Part shown: positions 53,356 through 62,254 of the stretch, piece by piece
Position numbering within the stretch: the stretch's first letter is position 1
Layout: every line of letters begins with the position of its first letter
Assembly (NCBI RefSeq): GCF_014395975.1
Contig: NZ_CP060714.1
Coordinates: 5,060,001-5,124,000 of the forward strand
Origin: Diaphorobacter ruginosibacter
Lineage (GTDB): Bacteria > Pseudomonadota > Gammaproteobacteria > Burkholderiales > Burkholderiaceae_C
Reading direction: 5' to 3'
Length of the DNA: 64,000 nucleotides
Translations under genes and position numbers: made by a program
Notes under the pieces: model-generated
What the model was told of the DNA's origin: nothing
The model's database searches: none
The model's input: the letters and a program-made list of their open reading frames with translations, nothing else

Positions 53356-54588
53356 ATGCAAGTTGCACGCATCACCGTACCTCCTACCGCGGGCCTTCCG
53401 CTTCGCCTGGGCGACCTGCTGCCATGGGGCGACGCGAACTTCGACGACGCGCTGGCCGCATGGCTTCAGGTGCCCGAGGTTCAGCTTGAATGTTCGGGCA
53501 CCTCGGCGCTCATGGTGGCGCTGCGCACGCTGCACAAGCTTGCTCCCGCGCGGCGCGAGGTCATCATGCCGGCGTACACCTGCCCGCTGGTGGCGATGGC
53601 GATCTCCCAATGCGGCCTGCAGGCGCGCCTGTGCGACCTGAGCCCTGACGCGCTCGACATGGATGAGTCCATGCTGCGGGGCCTGTGCAGCGAGCACACG
53701 CTGGCCATCGTGCCCACCCACTTGGGCGGCCGTGTGGCGGATGTGCGCGTGGCGCTGCATTTCGCGCGGCTTGTGGGCGCCTATGTGATCGAGGATGCGG
53801 CACAGGCTCTTGGCGCGCGTGTGAATGGCCAGTCCGTGGGCATGCAGGGCGACGTCGGCCTGTTCAGCCTTGCGGTCGGCAAGGGGCTCACCACCTATGA
53901 GGGCGGCGTATTGGTCGCACGCGAGGCCGGCATGCGCAGCAGCCTGCGGGCCATGCACGGCCGCACGGTGGGCTTCAGCTTCGGATGGGAGCTGCTGCGC
54001 AGCGCGGAACTGCTCGGCTATGCGGCCGTGTATCGGCCCGCGACGCTCGACTGGGCGTACGGGGCGTCGCTTCGCAGGAGCCTGGCCGAAGACGACTGGA
54101 TTGCCGCTGCGGGCGATGATTTCGACGCTTTCATTCCGCGGCACACGCTGGGAACCTGGCGCCGGCGCGTGGCGGTGCGTGCGCTCAAGCGGCTCTCGCC
54201 GCACCTGCAGGAGGCTCAGACGCGGGCGCAGGGGCGCATGATGCGGCTGGCACAGATTCCCGGTATCGAGGTGGTGCGCGACCCCGCGCCCGAGGCGCAA
54301 GGTACCTGGCCCGTGATTCTGCTGCGCATGCCCGACCGTGCCTCGCGCGACGTGCTGATGCGTGCGCACTGGGCATCGAACCTGGGGCTGTCGCTGCCAT
54401 TCGTGAACATCGTCTCCGACTACGTGCGCTATGCGCCCCTGCTCGGCAGCGGCGTGCTCGACAGCGTGATGGTGGCACGCGACTGGGCGCAACGCCTCGT
54501 GGCCGTGAGCAACAGCGAATGGCTCACCGATGCGCAGTTTGATCGACTATGTGCGCATATCGCGGAGACAGTCGCTCGCGCGCCTTGA
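53356..54588 (+). CDS. DegT/DnrJ/EryC1/StrS family aminotransferase
   Basis: 410 residues, PLP-dependent. CSGTSALMVALRTL, VIMPAYTCPLVAMAI and VIEDAAQALGA are family hallmarks, and the PLP lysine lies in FSLAVGKGLTTYEGG. These enzymes install amino groups on nucleotide sugars or related ketoses for lipopolysaccharide or antibiotics. It begins right after the second EamA gene. Its 3' end overlaps the convergent cfa-like gene by 65 bp. With the ArnE/F-like pair, the layout recalls the ArnB-ArnEF aminosugar-lipid pathway, but the other arn genes are absent. Confidence 0.87.
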   Translation: MQVARITVPPTAGLPLRLGDLLPWGDANFDDALAAWLQVPEVQLECSGTSALMVALRTLHKLAPARREVIMPAYTCPLVAMAISQCGLQARLCDLSPDALDMDESMLRGLCSEHTLAIVPTHLGGRVADVRVALHFARLVGAYVIEDAAQALGARVNGQSVGMQGDVGLFSLAVGKGLTTYEGGVLVAREAGMRSSLRAMHGRTVGFSFGWELLRSAELLGYAAVYRPATLDWAYGASLRRSLAEDDWIAAAGDDFDAFIPRHTLGTWRRRVAVRALKRLSPHLQEAQTRAQGRMMRLAQIPGIEVVRDPAPEAQGTWPVILLRMPDRASRDVLMRAHWASNLGLSLPFVNIVSDYVRYAPLLGSGVLDSVMVARDWAQRLVAVSNSEWLTDAQFDRLCAHIAETVARAP

Positions 54589-55810
54589 GCGCTGCCTCAC
54601 GCGGTGCCACATAGTTGCGCGTGAGCGGCACGGCTTCCTGGTTGCGCACGAGCTGCACCTGGAAGACGGCGATGTCCTGGTAGCGGAACGCGGTCTCCGA
54701 CATCGACAGGTAGAACTCCCACATCCTGCAGAAACGCTCGTCATACAGCAACCGGGCTTCTTCGCGCCGCGCGAGGAAGCGCTCGCGCCAGATGCGCAGC
54801 GTGCTGGCGTAATGCAGGCGCAGCACCTCGATGTCGCTCACCAGCAGGCCCGAGCGCTCGATGGCGGGCGTGAACTCCGACATCGATGGCAGGTTGCCGC
54901 CGGGGAAGATGTAGCGTTCGATCCACGGGTTGTTGAATGCGGGCTCCTCGAAGTTGCCGATGAAGTGCAGCAGCATCACGCCGTCCTCGGCCAGCAGCTC
55001 GAAGCATTGCTGGAAGAAGGCGTCGTGAAAGCGAGAACCCACGTGCTCGAACATGCCCACGCTCACGATGCGGTCGAAAGGCCCCCGGGTGTCCCGGTAG
55101 TCTTCGAGCGCGTATTCCAGGCGGTCGGCGACCGGCGTCTGCAATGCGCGCCGCCGGGCACCTTCGAGCTGCTCGGTGGACAGCGTCACGCCCTTCACGT
55201 GCCCCGCCTCGCCGATCTCGGCCAGGTAGCGTGCCATGCCGCCCCAGCCGCAACCGATGTCGAGCACGCGCTGGCCTGGCGCCAGCAGCAGCTTGGCGGC
55301 GATGTGGCGCTTCTTGGCGAGCTGCGCGGCTTCGAGGCTCTCGTTGCCGTTCTCGAAATAGGCGCAGGAATACTGCCGGTCCTCGTCCAGGAACAGCTGG
55401 TAGAGCCGGTCGTCCAGATCGTAGTGATGGGCCACGTTCGCACGCGACTTGCCGCGCAGGTTGTTCTGCCAGAGGGGGATGAGCTTCATGCGCACGGCAT
55501 CGAGAAACTGCACCATCCTGCTGTCGGGAACCTGCCTGGCGTGGCGCAGCACGAGTTCGAGCACATCGTAGACCGAGCCCTGTTCGACGACGATGCGCTC
55601 CTGCATGTACATCTCCCCAAAGTTCAGGTCCGGGTCGCGCAGCAGATGGATCACCGCGCGCTGGTCGGTGAAGCGGATGCGGGCCTGCGGCAGGCCCTGG
55701 TCACCGAATGCAAGCACCTTGCCGGCGGGAGTCACGACATCGAGTCGACCGGTTTTCACCAACGGCTCGAAAGCGCGCTGCAGCAGGCCGTCGGTCAGTG
55801 CATCGAACAT
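54524..55810 (-). CDS. cfa: Cyclopropane-fatty-acyl-phospholipid synthase
   Basis: 428 residues of the SAM-dependent CFA synthase family, which methylenates unsaturated acyl chains in membrane phospholipids. VAHHYDLDDRLYQLFLDEDRQYSCAYFENGNESLEAAQ, the SAM loop VLDIGCGWGGMARYLAE and VGMFEHVGSRFHDAFF are characteristic. It could equally modify a related acyl lipid. Last gene of a four-gene minus-strand operon, converging with the aminotransferase gene with a 65-bp coding overlap. Confidence 0.92.
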   Translation of the reverse strand: MFDALTDGLLQRAFEPLVKTGRLDVVTPAGKVLAFGDQGLPQARIRFTDQRAVIHLLRDPDLNFGEMYMQERIVVEQGSVYDVLELVLRHARQVPDSRMVQFLDAVRMKLIPLWQNNLRGKSRANVAHHYDLDDRLYQLFLDEDRQYSCAYFENGNESLEAAQLAKKRHIAAKLLLAPGQRVLDIGCGWGGMARYLAEIGEAGHVKGVTLSTEQLEGARRRALQTPVADRLEYALEDYRDTRGPFDRIVSVGMFEHVGSRFHDAFFQQCFELLAEDGVMLLHFIGNFEEPAFNNPWIERYIFPGGNLPSMSEFTPAIERSGLLVSDIEVLRLHYASTLRIWRERFLARREEARLLYDERFCRMWEFYLSMSETAFRYQDIAVFQVQLVRNQEAVPLTRNYVAPREAALKARERLSPRYAHIVDQTAHR

Positions 55811-55837
55811 GGCAGAAACTCCCGTCTGAAACTGAAA

Positions 55838-56749
55838 TTACGTATCCGATGCTAGTGGCCCAATATGACAGCGTGCGATGCGCTCCACCAGCCGTTCGTT
55901 GAACGCATGCTGCCCGGCCTGCGCGGCGGCGAGTGCCTGTGGCGGCACGTGCGTTTCCTGCCCGTCGCCCGCGCTCATCAGCCGCTTCCACCAGGTGGCG
56001 TAGCGCCAGGAGGAGATGTCGCCGGTGACATCGCTGCCGACGATCTGCCCCTTGAGCGCGTCGATGATCTTCACGGCATCGCCTTCGCGCATCTGTCCCT
56101 GGTCCCAGTTGGTCTGCACCACATCGCGCGCGAACACGTCCTTGTCGATGCTGAGATAGGTGGGGGCAGGCGCCGGCGCCAGCATCAGCGCGAGCGCTTC
56201 GCCAAGCTCACGCACGCTGCCGAAGCTGCGAAAGGCCTTTGCGAAGCCCTTGCGAGCGGCCCAGGTGGTGTCCACGCCGCTGCTCCAGTAGCTGAGCTTG
56301 CCCGTGCGCAGCGGCGCGGCGTAGTTCTCCCAGGCGTGGCGCGCACCGATGTCGTGCGACGTGATGCCCGCCACGTGGACATGCGAGACGGCGGGGTGCA
56401 GCGCCACGCGCCGCACCCAGGAGCCGCAGTGCACGCCCCAGGGGAACAGCATGTTGTCGGGGTGGTTGTCGAGCACCACGACGCGCAGTGGCCGCCCCGC
56501 GGCGAATGCGTTCTGCGCGATGCAGCGCTCGATCAGCAGCCAGCTCAGGTGGTGGAAATCGCCGCTGCCCATGAAGGCCGTGCCGTAGCACGCGGGCAGT
56601 CGCTGCTCCACATGGGCGCGAAAGGCTTCGTAGCTCCGGAGCGTGGAGCCGAAGCGGATCGCCTCCTGCCAATCGCGCAGCGGCAGGCGCAATTCGTTGT
56701 CCAGAGGACCCACGGAGCCGTCTACGTCGAGTACCAGCGGTGGCGTCAT
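55838..56749 (-). CDS. Arginase/ureohydrolase-fold protein
   Basis: 303 residues. The manganese-site motifs of the arginase superfamily are recognisable though diverged: GSGDFHHLS (GGDHS-like), VVLDNHPDN (D-x-H-x-D) and YLSIDKDVFARD (S-x-D-x-D). The rest of the sequence is unusual, so substrate may not be arginine or agmatine; formimino- or other guanidino/amidine compounds are possible. It overlaps the upstream GNAT gene by ATGA and lies 27 bp from cfa. Its company with an aminotransferase and an acyltransferase suggests synthesis of a modified amino compound. Confidence 0.75.
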   Translation of the reverse strand: MTPPLVLDVDGSVGPLDNELRLPLRDWQEAIRFGSTLRSYEAFRAHVEQRLPACYGTAFMGSGDFHHLSWLLIERCIAQNAFAAGRPLRVVVLDNHPDNMLFPWGVHCGSWVRRVALHPAVSHVHVAGITSHDIGARHAWENYAAPLRTGKLSYWSSGVDTTWAARKGFAKAFRSFGSVRELGEALALMLAPAPAPTYLSIDKDVFARDVVQTNWDQGQMREGDAVKIIDALKGQIVGSDVTGDISSWRYATWWKRLMSAGDGQETHVPPQALAAAQAGQHAFNERLVERIARCHIGPLASDT

Positions 56750-57822
56750 GCTGCGGGCTCCTTCCCCCATTGGCTGTCGCTCTCGAAGTGCGCCGAGAAC
56801 CGACGACCGAGCGCGCGCAGCAGCGGATTGCGGATGAACACCGCATGCTGCGTCAGCGTGAAGCTGGCGCCGAGCTGGGCCTTCACCTCGGGATCGGTCC
56901 AGCCCGCCACGTAGTGCGTGAGACCGCGTTCGATGGCGTATTCGAGATTCACCATCCAGCTCACGAAATACAGGTCGGCCTCGCGTGCCCGGGGATATGA
57001 GAGGCCGATGTACTTGTCGATGAGCCGCCCCGCGTGCTCGAAGCACAGGTTCCAGCCCAGCAGTGCGTCGTCATCGGCGTCGCGGTATTCGAACACGATG
57101 CCGCCGTTCGACGCATCGCGCAGCACGGCGGCAAGGAATGCGCGCGTGAGCTTGTCGAAGTGAATTTCGCTTTGCGCGTAGACCGCATCGAACAGCGCGT
57201 AGTACGCATCCACGCGTTCCTCGCCTGCAAAGCCATCACCCGTGGGAATCCTGGAAATCCGCAGGCGTTCGCGGCTTCTGAGCTTGCGCTTCAAATTCTG
57301 GCGACGGCTTCTGGACAGGCGCGAAAGATATTCGTCCACGCTCGTGAAATCGATGGTCACGTAGGCGAGGGCCTGGCCATCGACCGCAATGAAGCCTGCT
57401 TGCTGCAGCCCGGCGATCAGCGCAGCCGAGAACGTGTTCTCCTCGGGCGTCAGCAGCGGCGACGCCTGCGGCAGGTCCTTCACGATGGTCAGCATGCGCG
57501 CCCCCGCTCGTGCCCGCAACTGCGCGGCCAGAGCGGCCGCATCGATGCCTGTCGGCATGGGCGCGTATTCGGTGAGCGTGGTGCCCACGAAGTCCGTCGT
57601 GAGCTTCAGGCGCGATGACAGCCATTCGCCGCCGGGCAGCTTGCGGAGCCTGGCCTTGAGTGCTTCGTCCGCCGTGGTCAACAGGTCGAACGGTGCGGTG
57701 AAGGCCGGTGCGGGCCAACCCCCGGCGTGCACGGCAAAGCCTTCGGGCGGATGCGCGGCAAACTGCCGGATCAGCGCCGAAGGCTCGAGCTGGTTGCGAT
57801 AGGGTGTGCGGTCCGGGGGCAT
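56746..57822 (-). CDS. GNAT/FemAB-like N-acyltransferase
   Basis: 358 residues. A basic helix (RLSRSRRQNLKRKLRSRERL, about residues 168-187) is followed by a GNAT-like C-terminal domain: VFEYRDADDDALLGWNLCFEHAGRLIDKYIGLSYPRAREADLYF and HYVAGWTDPEVKAQLGASF. Large acyltransferases of this type attach amino acids or acyl chains to envelope polymers or amines. The real start is ATG 57822, which overlaps the aminotransferase stop (TGATG). Coupled on both sides, so it belongs firmly to the operon. Substrate unknown. Confidence 0.75.
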   Translation of the reverse strand: MPPDRTPYRNQLEPSALIRQFAAHPPEGFAVHAGGWPAPAFTAPFDLLTTADEALKARLRKLPGGEWLSSRLKLTTDFVGTTLTEYAPMPTGIDAAALAAQLRARAGARMLTIVKDLPQASPLLTPEENTFSAALIAGLQQAGFIAVDGQALAYVTIDFTSVDEYLSRLSRSRRQNLKRKLRSRERLRISRIPTGDGFAGEERVDAYYALFDAVYAQSEIHFDKLTRAFLAAVLRDASNGGIVFEYRDADDDALLGWNLCFEHAGRLIDKYIGLSYPRAREADLYFVSWMVNLEYAIERGLTHYVAGWTDPEVKAQLGASFTLTQHAVFIRNPLLRALGRRFSAHFESDSQWGKEPAA

Positions 57823-59197
57823 CAAGCCTTTTTGGCTTTGCTCAGCAGCTGGTCCAGCAGCACCATGGCCTCATCGATCTCGCCGCGCGAGATCATCAGC
57901 GAAGGCGCGAAGGTGATCACGTTCTTGTAGTAGCCGCCCACGTCCAGCACCAGGCCGCGCTTCTGGCCCTTGTACTCCAGGCCGCCCTCGAGGCCGATGT
58001 CGACCATCTTGTCGAGCAGTGCCTTGTTGGGCGTGAAGCCGTCCTCGGTGCAGATCTCGGCGCGCAGCGCGAGGCCGAGGCCGTCCACATCGCCGATTTC
58101 CTTGTGGCGCTTCTGCAGCTCCTTGAGGCCCTCGAGGAAGTACGCCCCCGATTCGCGAACCTGCTTGCCGAAGTCGACTTCGTGCGTCATCTTCATCACT
58201 TCGAGGCCCAGGGCCGTGCCCAGCGGGTTCGACGCGAACGTGGAGTGGGTGGAGCCCGGCGGGAACACCGTCGGATTGATGAGCTCCTCGCGCGCCCACA
58301 GGCCCGACAGGGCGTTCAGGCCGTTGGTTAGCGCCTTGGCGAACACCAGCACGTCGGGCTTGATGCCGAAGTTTTCCACCGACCACAGCGTGCCGGTGCG
58401 CCAGAAGCCCATCTGGATCTCGTCGACCACCATCAGCACGCCATGCTCGTCGAGCACCTTCTTCAGGCCCTTGAAGAAATTCGGCGGAGGCACTACGTAG
58501 CCGCCCGTGCCTTGGATGGGCTCCACATAGAAAGCTGCGTATTCGCACTGCTGGGTCTTGGGGTCCCAGACCGCGTGGTACTCGTTCTCGAACTTGCGGG
58601 CGAAGTCGCGCACGATCTGTTCGGAGTACTCCTCGGCCGTCATGCCCTTGGGGCGACGGAACGGGTAGGGAAACGGGATGAACTGCGCGCGATCGCTGAA
58701 GTGGCCGAAGCGGCGGCGGTAGCGGTAGCTCGACGTGATGGACGATGCGCCCAGGGTGCGGCCGTGATAGCCGCCCTCGAAGGCGAACATCAGGCTCTTG
58801 CCGTTGCTGGCATTGCGCACCACCTTGAGCGAGTCCTCGATGGCCTGTGCGCCGCCGACGTTGAAGTGCACGCGGCCTTGCGAGCCCCATTTCTTCTCGG
58901 CATCCTGCGCGATGAACTTGGCCAGCTCGATCTTGGTGGGGTGCAGGTACTGGCTTGCGACCTGAGGCAACTCCTTGAGCTGCTCGATCATCTTGTCTTC
59001 GAGGCGCTTGTTCTTGTAGCCGAAGTTGACCGCCGAGTACCACATCTGCAGATCGAGGTAGGGCGTGCCCGTATCGTCATACATGTAGCTGCCGTCGCAA
59101 CCGGTGAAGATCTTGGGGGATTGACGTAATGGACGGTGTCGCCAAACGAGCAGTACCTGGCTTCGTCAGCCAGCAATTGGGCGGTATTGAGGGTCAC
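57822..59197 (-). pseudogene. Class III aminotransferase, interrupted by a 1-bp frameshift
   Basis: The reading frame from ATG 59197 (MTLNTAQLLADEARYCSFG, then DTVHYVNPP) loses register at a run of five G on the plus strand (59115-59119; C5 in the gene). One more base restores KIFTGCDGSYMYDDTGTPYLD and the remaining intact 420-codon frame, giving 458 residues. The large frame has class III features: GGAQAIEDSLKVVRNA, FEGGYHGRTLGASSIT, VVDEIQMGFWRTG (PLP Asp) and FAKALTNGLNALSG (PLP Lys). Either a true mutation or a sequencing error. First gene of the GNAT-arginase-cfa operon. Likely acts on an omega-amino acid or diamine. Confidence 0.85.
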
Positions 59198-59291
59198 GGC
59201 GGAAAGGCTCCTGATTGAACCGGCGCAGTTTCCGTGGTGAATCTTGTGGGGGAGTTGACGGAGTTTGGAGGAATTGTGGAGAGGGCTGCGA

Positions 59292-59579
59292 TCAGCGCCG
59301 GGGCAGCCTTTCCAGTCGCACGACCGCGCGGCAGCCTATGGCCTCGGCATAGCGCTGCACGCTGCGCAGGGAGGGAGTGGCCTTGCCTCCCTCGATTCTG
59401 GCGATGACGCTTTGCGTGGTTCCCATGCGAGCCGCCACATCCGCCTGCGTGAGGCCTGCGCGCGTGCGGGCTGCAATCAATTCGCGGGCCATGGCGAATT
59501 CATCGGCCAATGATTCATAGTGCGTGCGGACGTCGTCCTGGGCCAGCATTTCCGCTTTCAAGGATGTGAGTGTTTTCAT
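59292..59579 (-). CDS. XRE-family antitoxin, HigA-like
   Basis: 95 residues with a C-terminal helix-turn-helix: TRAGLTQADVAARMGTTQSVIARIEGGKATPSLRSVQRYAEAIG. The N-terminal part (LKAEMLAQDDVRTHYESLADEFAMARELI) is typical of HigA2/RelB-type antitoxins placed after the toxin gene. It overlaps the toxin gene by 4 bp. It should neutralise the toxin and repress the operon. Confidence 0.9.
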   Translation of the reverse strand: MKTLTSLKAEMLAQDDVRTHYESLADEFAMARELIAARTRAGLTQADVAARMGTTQSVIARIEGGKATPSLRSVQRYAEAIGCRAVVRLERLPRR

Positions 59580-59902
59580 GCTTCGTGAGCCTCCAGTCGC
59601 GAAAGAGCCGTTTCGATGGCGCTGCGTGGTGTGGCCTGCGTCTTTTTCACGAACGCATGCAGCACCAGCAAACGGCGACCTTGGACGGCTGCATAGACGA
59701 CCCGCGCAATGCCATCCCGGCCATTCAGGCGCATTTCCCACAGCTTGTGCCTCAATGGCCGAACGTGTGGCAGGCCCACACGCTGAGGACCGAAGTCCTC
59801 CAGCATGTCGGCGATATGCAGAAACCGGGCCTGCATGTCTGCAGGCAGGCTCAACAGCTCCGGCGAAGCCGCAGGATGGATCGTGACAGTCCATGCATTC
59901 AT
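59576..59902 (-). CDS. RelE/HigB-family toxin (phage-derived Gp49-like)
   Basis: 108 residues. LRHKLWEMRLNGRDGIARVVYAAVQGRRLLVLHAFVKKTQATP is the RelE/ParE core of HigB/Gp49 proteins, which are ribosome-dependent mRNA interferases. Toxin precedes antitoxin, the usual HigBA order. AAGAG lies 6 nt before the ATG. It lies between the metH half-gene and the aminotransferase operon, and is probably an accessory insertion in this region. Confidence 0.88.
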   Translation of the reverse strand: MNAWTVTIHPAASPELLSLPADMQARFLHIADMLEDFGPQRVGLPHVRPLRHKLWEMRLNGRDGIARVVYAAVQGRRLLVLHAFVKKTQATPRSAIETALSRLEAHEA

Positions 59903-60052
59903 ATTATCTCTTTTTTGCGATACTTCGCACCAAGAGATGTCGTGAGCCTGGTGCAGCCCACGATTGAAGCGATGGAGTCAGGCGCTGTCGTTGCGATGAT
60001 GCAATGCGTGTGCGGTCATCTGCTGCGCAGAAGGCCTGCGCTAGGGAGCAAC

Positions 60053-61117
60053 TCAGGCCGCTTCAGGATAAAAAATACGCCGTGCCTTCACATCCCCCAC
60101 CGCCTTTCCGATCGCGGCGATGTGGTCCGGCGTGGTGCCGCAGCAGCCACCCACCACGTTCACCAGTCCTTCGGCGGCAAACTCGTGCACGAGGCGCGAG
60201 GTGACGTCGGGTGTTTCGTCGAAACCGGTGTCGCTCATCGGGTTGGGCAGGCCTGCGTTCGGGTAGCAGCTGATGAAGGTGTCGGGCGCGGCCTTGTTCA
60301 GTTCCTGGATGTAGGGGCGCATCAGCGTCGCGCCGAGCGCGCAGTTCAGGCCGATGGACAGCGGGTTCGCGTGGCGCACGCTGTGCCAGAAGGCCGTGAC
60401 GGTCTGGCCCGAGAGGATGCGGCCGGAGGCGTCGGTCACGGTGCCGCTGATCATGATGGGCAGCACCTCACCGGTCGCGTCGAAGGCTTCCTCCACGGCG
60501 AACAGGGCGGCCTTGGCGTTCAATGTGTCGAAGATGGTCTCGACGAGGATCACGTCTGCACCGCCCTCGATCAGTGCCACGGTCTGCTCGAAATACGCGG
60601 CGCGCAGCTGTTCGAAGGTGACGTTGCGCGCACCGGGGTCGTTCACATCGGGGCTGATGCTGGCGGTCTTGGGCGTGGGGCCGAGCGCGCCGGCCACATA
60701 GCGCGGCTTGTCCGGGGTCGAGTACTTGTCACAGGCCGCGCGGGCGAGCCTCGCGGAGGCCAGGTTCATCTCGCGCGCCAGTTCGGCCATGCCGTAGTCT
60801 TCCTGCGCGATGGTGGTCGCGCCGAAGGTGTTGGTCTCGATGAGGTCGGCACCGGCCGCGAGATAGCGCTCGTGGATGTCGCGGATCACGTCGGGGCGCG
60901 TGAGCGAGAGCAGCTCGTTGTTGCCCTTCACATCGCGCGGGAACTCCTTGAAACGGTCGCCTGCGCCGTCGGGGCCGCCATAGCCTTCGCCGCGGTACTG
61001 CGCCTCACCCAGCTTGAAGCGCTGGATCATCGTGCCCATGGCGCCGTCCAGGATGGCGATGCGCTTTTCCAGGATCTCGGGCAGTTGCTGGGCGCGGGTG
61101 TAGTGAGGCAGGGTCAT
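60053..61117 (-). CDS. metH: Methionine synthase, homocysteine-binding half (split MetH)
   Basis: 354 residues corresponding only to the N-terminal homocysteine methyltransferase barrel of cobalamin-dependent MetH. LDGAMGTMIQRF opens the barrel, and zinc cysteines are in GLNCALG and VVGGCCGTTPDHI. The folate, cobalamin and activation modules are missing, as in the split metH of many Burkholderiales, where the second part is a separate gene. It is not immediately downstream here; the HigBA-type module occupies that place. The second part may lie elsewhere. Confidence 0.9.
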   Translation of the reverse strand: MTLPHYTRAQQLPEILEKRIAILDGAMGTMIQRFKLGEAQYRGEGYGGPDGAGDRFKEFPRDVKGNNELLSLTRPDVIRDIHERYLAAGADLIETNTFGATTIAQEDYGMAELAREMNLASARLARAACDKYSTPDKPRYVAGALGPTPKTASISPDVNDPGARNVTFEQLRAAYFEQTVALIEGGADVILVETIFDTLNAKAALFAVEEAFDATGEVLPIMISGTVTDASGRILSGQTVTAFWHSVRHANPLSIGLNCALGATLMRPYIQELNKAAPDTFISCYPNAGLPNPMSDTGFDETPDVTSRLVHEFAAEGLVNVVGGCCGTTPDHIAAIGKAVGDVKARRIFYPEAA

Positions 61118-61216
61118 CCCTCGATTGTATGAAAGAGGGGCGGGGATTTCCCGGGAAGGGCGGGAGCCCTTCGAGCGGGGATGTCTTTGCCTCGAGCGCG
61201 CCGCCCGTGCTGCCCT

Positions 61217-62191
61217 TTACTTGACCTCGACGCCCATCGACTTGAGCGCTTCCCGCTCGCCGTTGAAGGTTTCAGTGGCGTACTTGGTGTAGTCGGCGGC
61301 GTTCATGTAGATGGCCGACATGCCGAGCTTCTTCAGGCCCGCCTGGTACTCAGGATCCTTGTAGGCCTCGCGGAAGGCGGTCTCCAGCTTCTTCACGACG
61401 GTCGGGTCCATGCCCTTGGGGCCGGCGATGCCCATGGGCGAGGTGTGGACGATGGGGAAGCCTTGCTCCTTCAGCGTCGGCGCATTGGGCAGGTCGGGCG
61501 AGCGCACGTCGCCGAGCGATGCCAGCACGCGGATCTTGCCGCTGTTCACGTAGGGCAGGATGGAGCTGGAGCTGACCACCGCCTGGATGTGATTGCCCAG
61601 CAGGGCCGAGATGGCGTCGGCGTCGCCCTTGAAGGGCACGTGGGTCCAGTCGGCCTTGGCCTGCACTCCGAGCTGGGCCATGCCGATGTGCTGGCTGCTG
61701 TTCGCGCCGGGCGTGCCATAGGAGACGGCGCCATTGCTCTTCTTTGCGTAGGCGATCAGGTCGCTCATGTTCATCCACGGTGAATTGGAGTTCACGGCGA
61801 TGTAGTAGTTGAAGCCCGAGATCACCGAGATGTAGGTGAAGTCCTTGAGTGGATTGAATTGTGCGCCCGTGATGTGCGGCATGCGGAAAGTGCCGATCGG
61901 CAGCATGGTGAGGGAGTAGCCCGCCGGGTCGGCCGACAGCATCTGCACGCCGCCGAGCGTTCCGTTGGCCCCGGTCTTGTTCTCGATGATGACCGGCTGG
62001 CCCAGGCGCTTGCCGGCCTGTTCGGCGAACAGGCGGCCCATGATGTCGGTGACGCCGCCCGCGGTGTAGGGCACGATCAGCTTGACCGGCGCGTTCGGAT
62101 AGCTTGCGGCGTTGCCGCCCTGTGCCGCGGCAGGCAGGTCCGTGGCAAGGAGGCCGATGGCGGTCATGGCGGTGGCGAAAAGCTTCTTCAT
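61217..62191 (-). CDS. Tripartite tricarboxylate receptor (Bug/TctC family)
   Basis: 324 residues. Signal peptide KKLFATAMTAIGLLATDLPAAA, then YPNAPVKLIVPYTAGGVTDIMGRLFAEQ, IIENKTGANGTLGG and THVPFKGDADAISALLGNH, the canonical Bug fold. It follows fahA by 63 bp in the same direction, so the two probably form an operon. The receptor may bind an aromatic or dicarboxylic acid. It is distinct from the receptor at 11649. Confidence 0.92.
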   Translation of the reverse strand: MKKLFATAMTAIGLLATDLPAAAQGGNAASYPNAPVKLIVPYTAGGVTDIMGRLFAEQAGKRLGQPVIIENKTGANGTLGGVQMLSADPAGYSLTMLPIGTFRMPHITGAQFNPLKDFTYISVISGFNYYIAVNSNSPWMNMSDLIAYAKKSNGAVSYGTPGANSSQHIGMAQLGVQAKADWTHVPFKGDADAISALLGNHIQAVVSSSSILPYVNSGKIRVLASLGDVRSPDLPNAPTLKEQGFPIVHTSPMGIAGPKGMDPTVVKKLETAFREAYKDPEYQAGLKKLGMSAIYMNAADYTKYATETFNGEREALKSMGVEVK

Positions 62192-62254
62192 GGTGATGTC
62201 TCCTCGGATGGTGGGATTCTGAAGGGAAGGATGGGGATGGCGCGGGCTTTGTGG

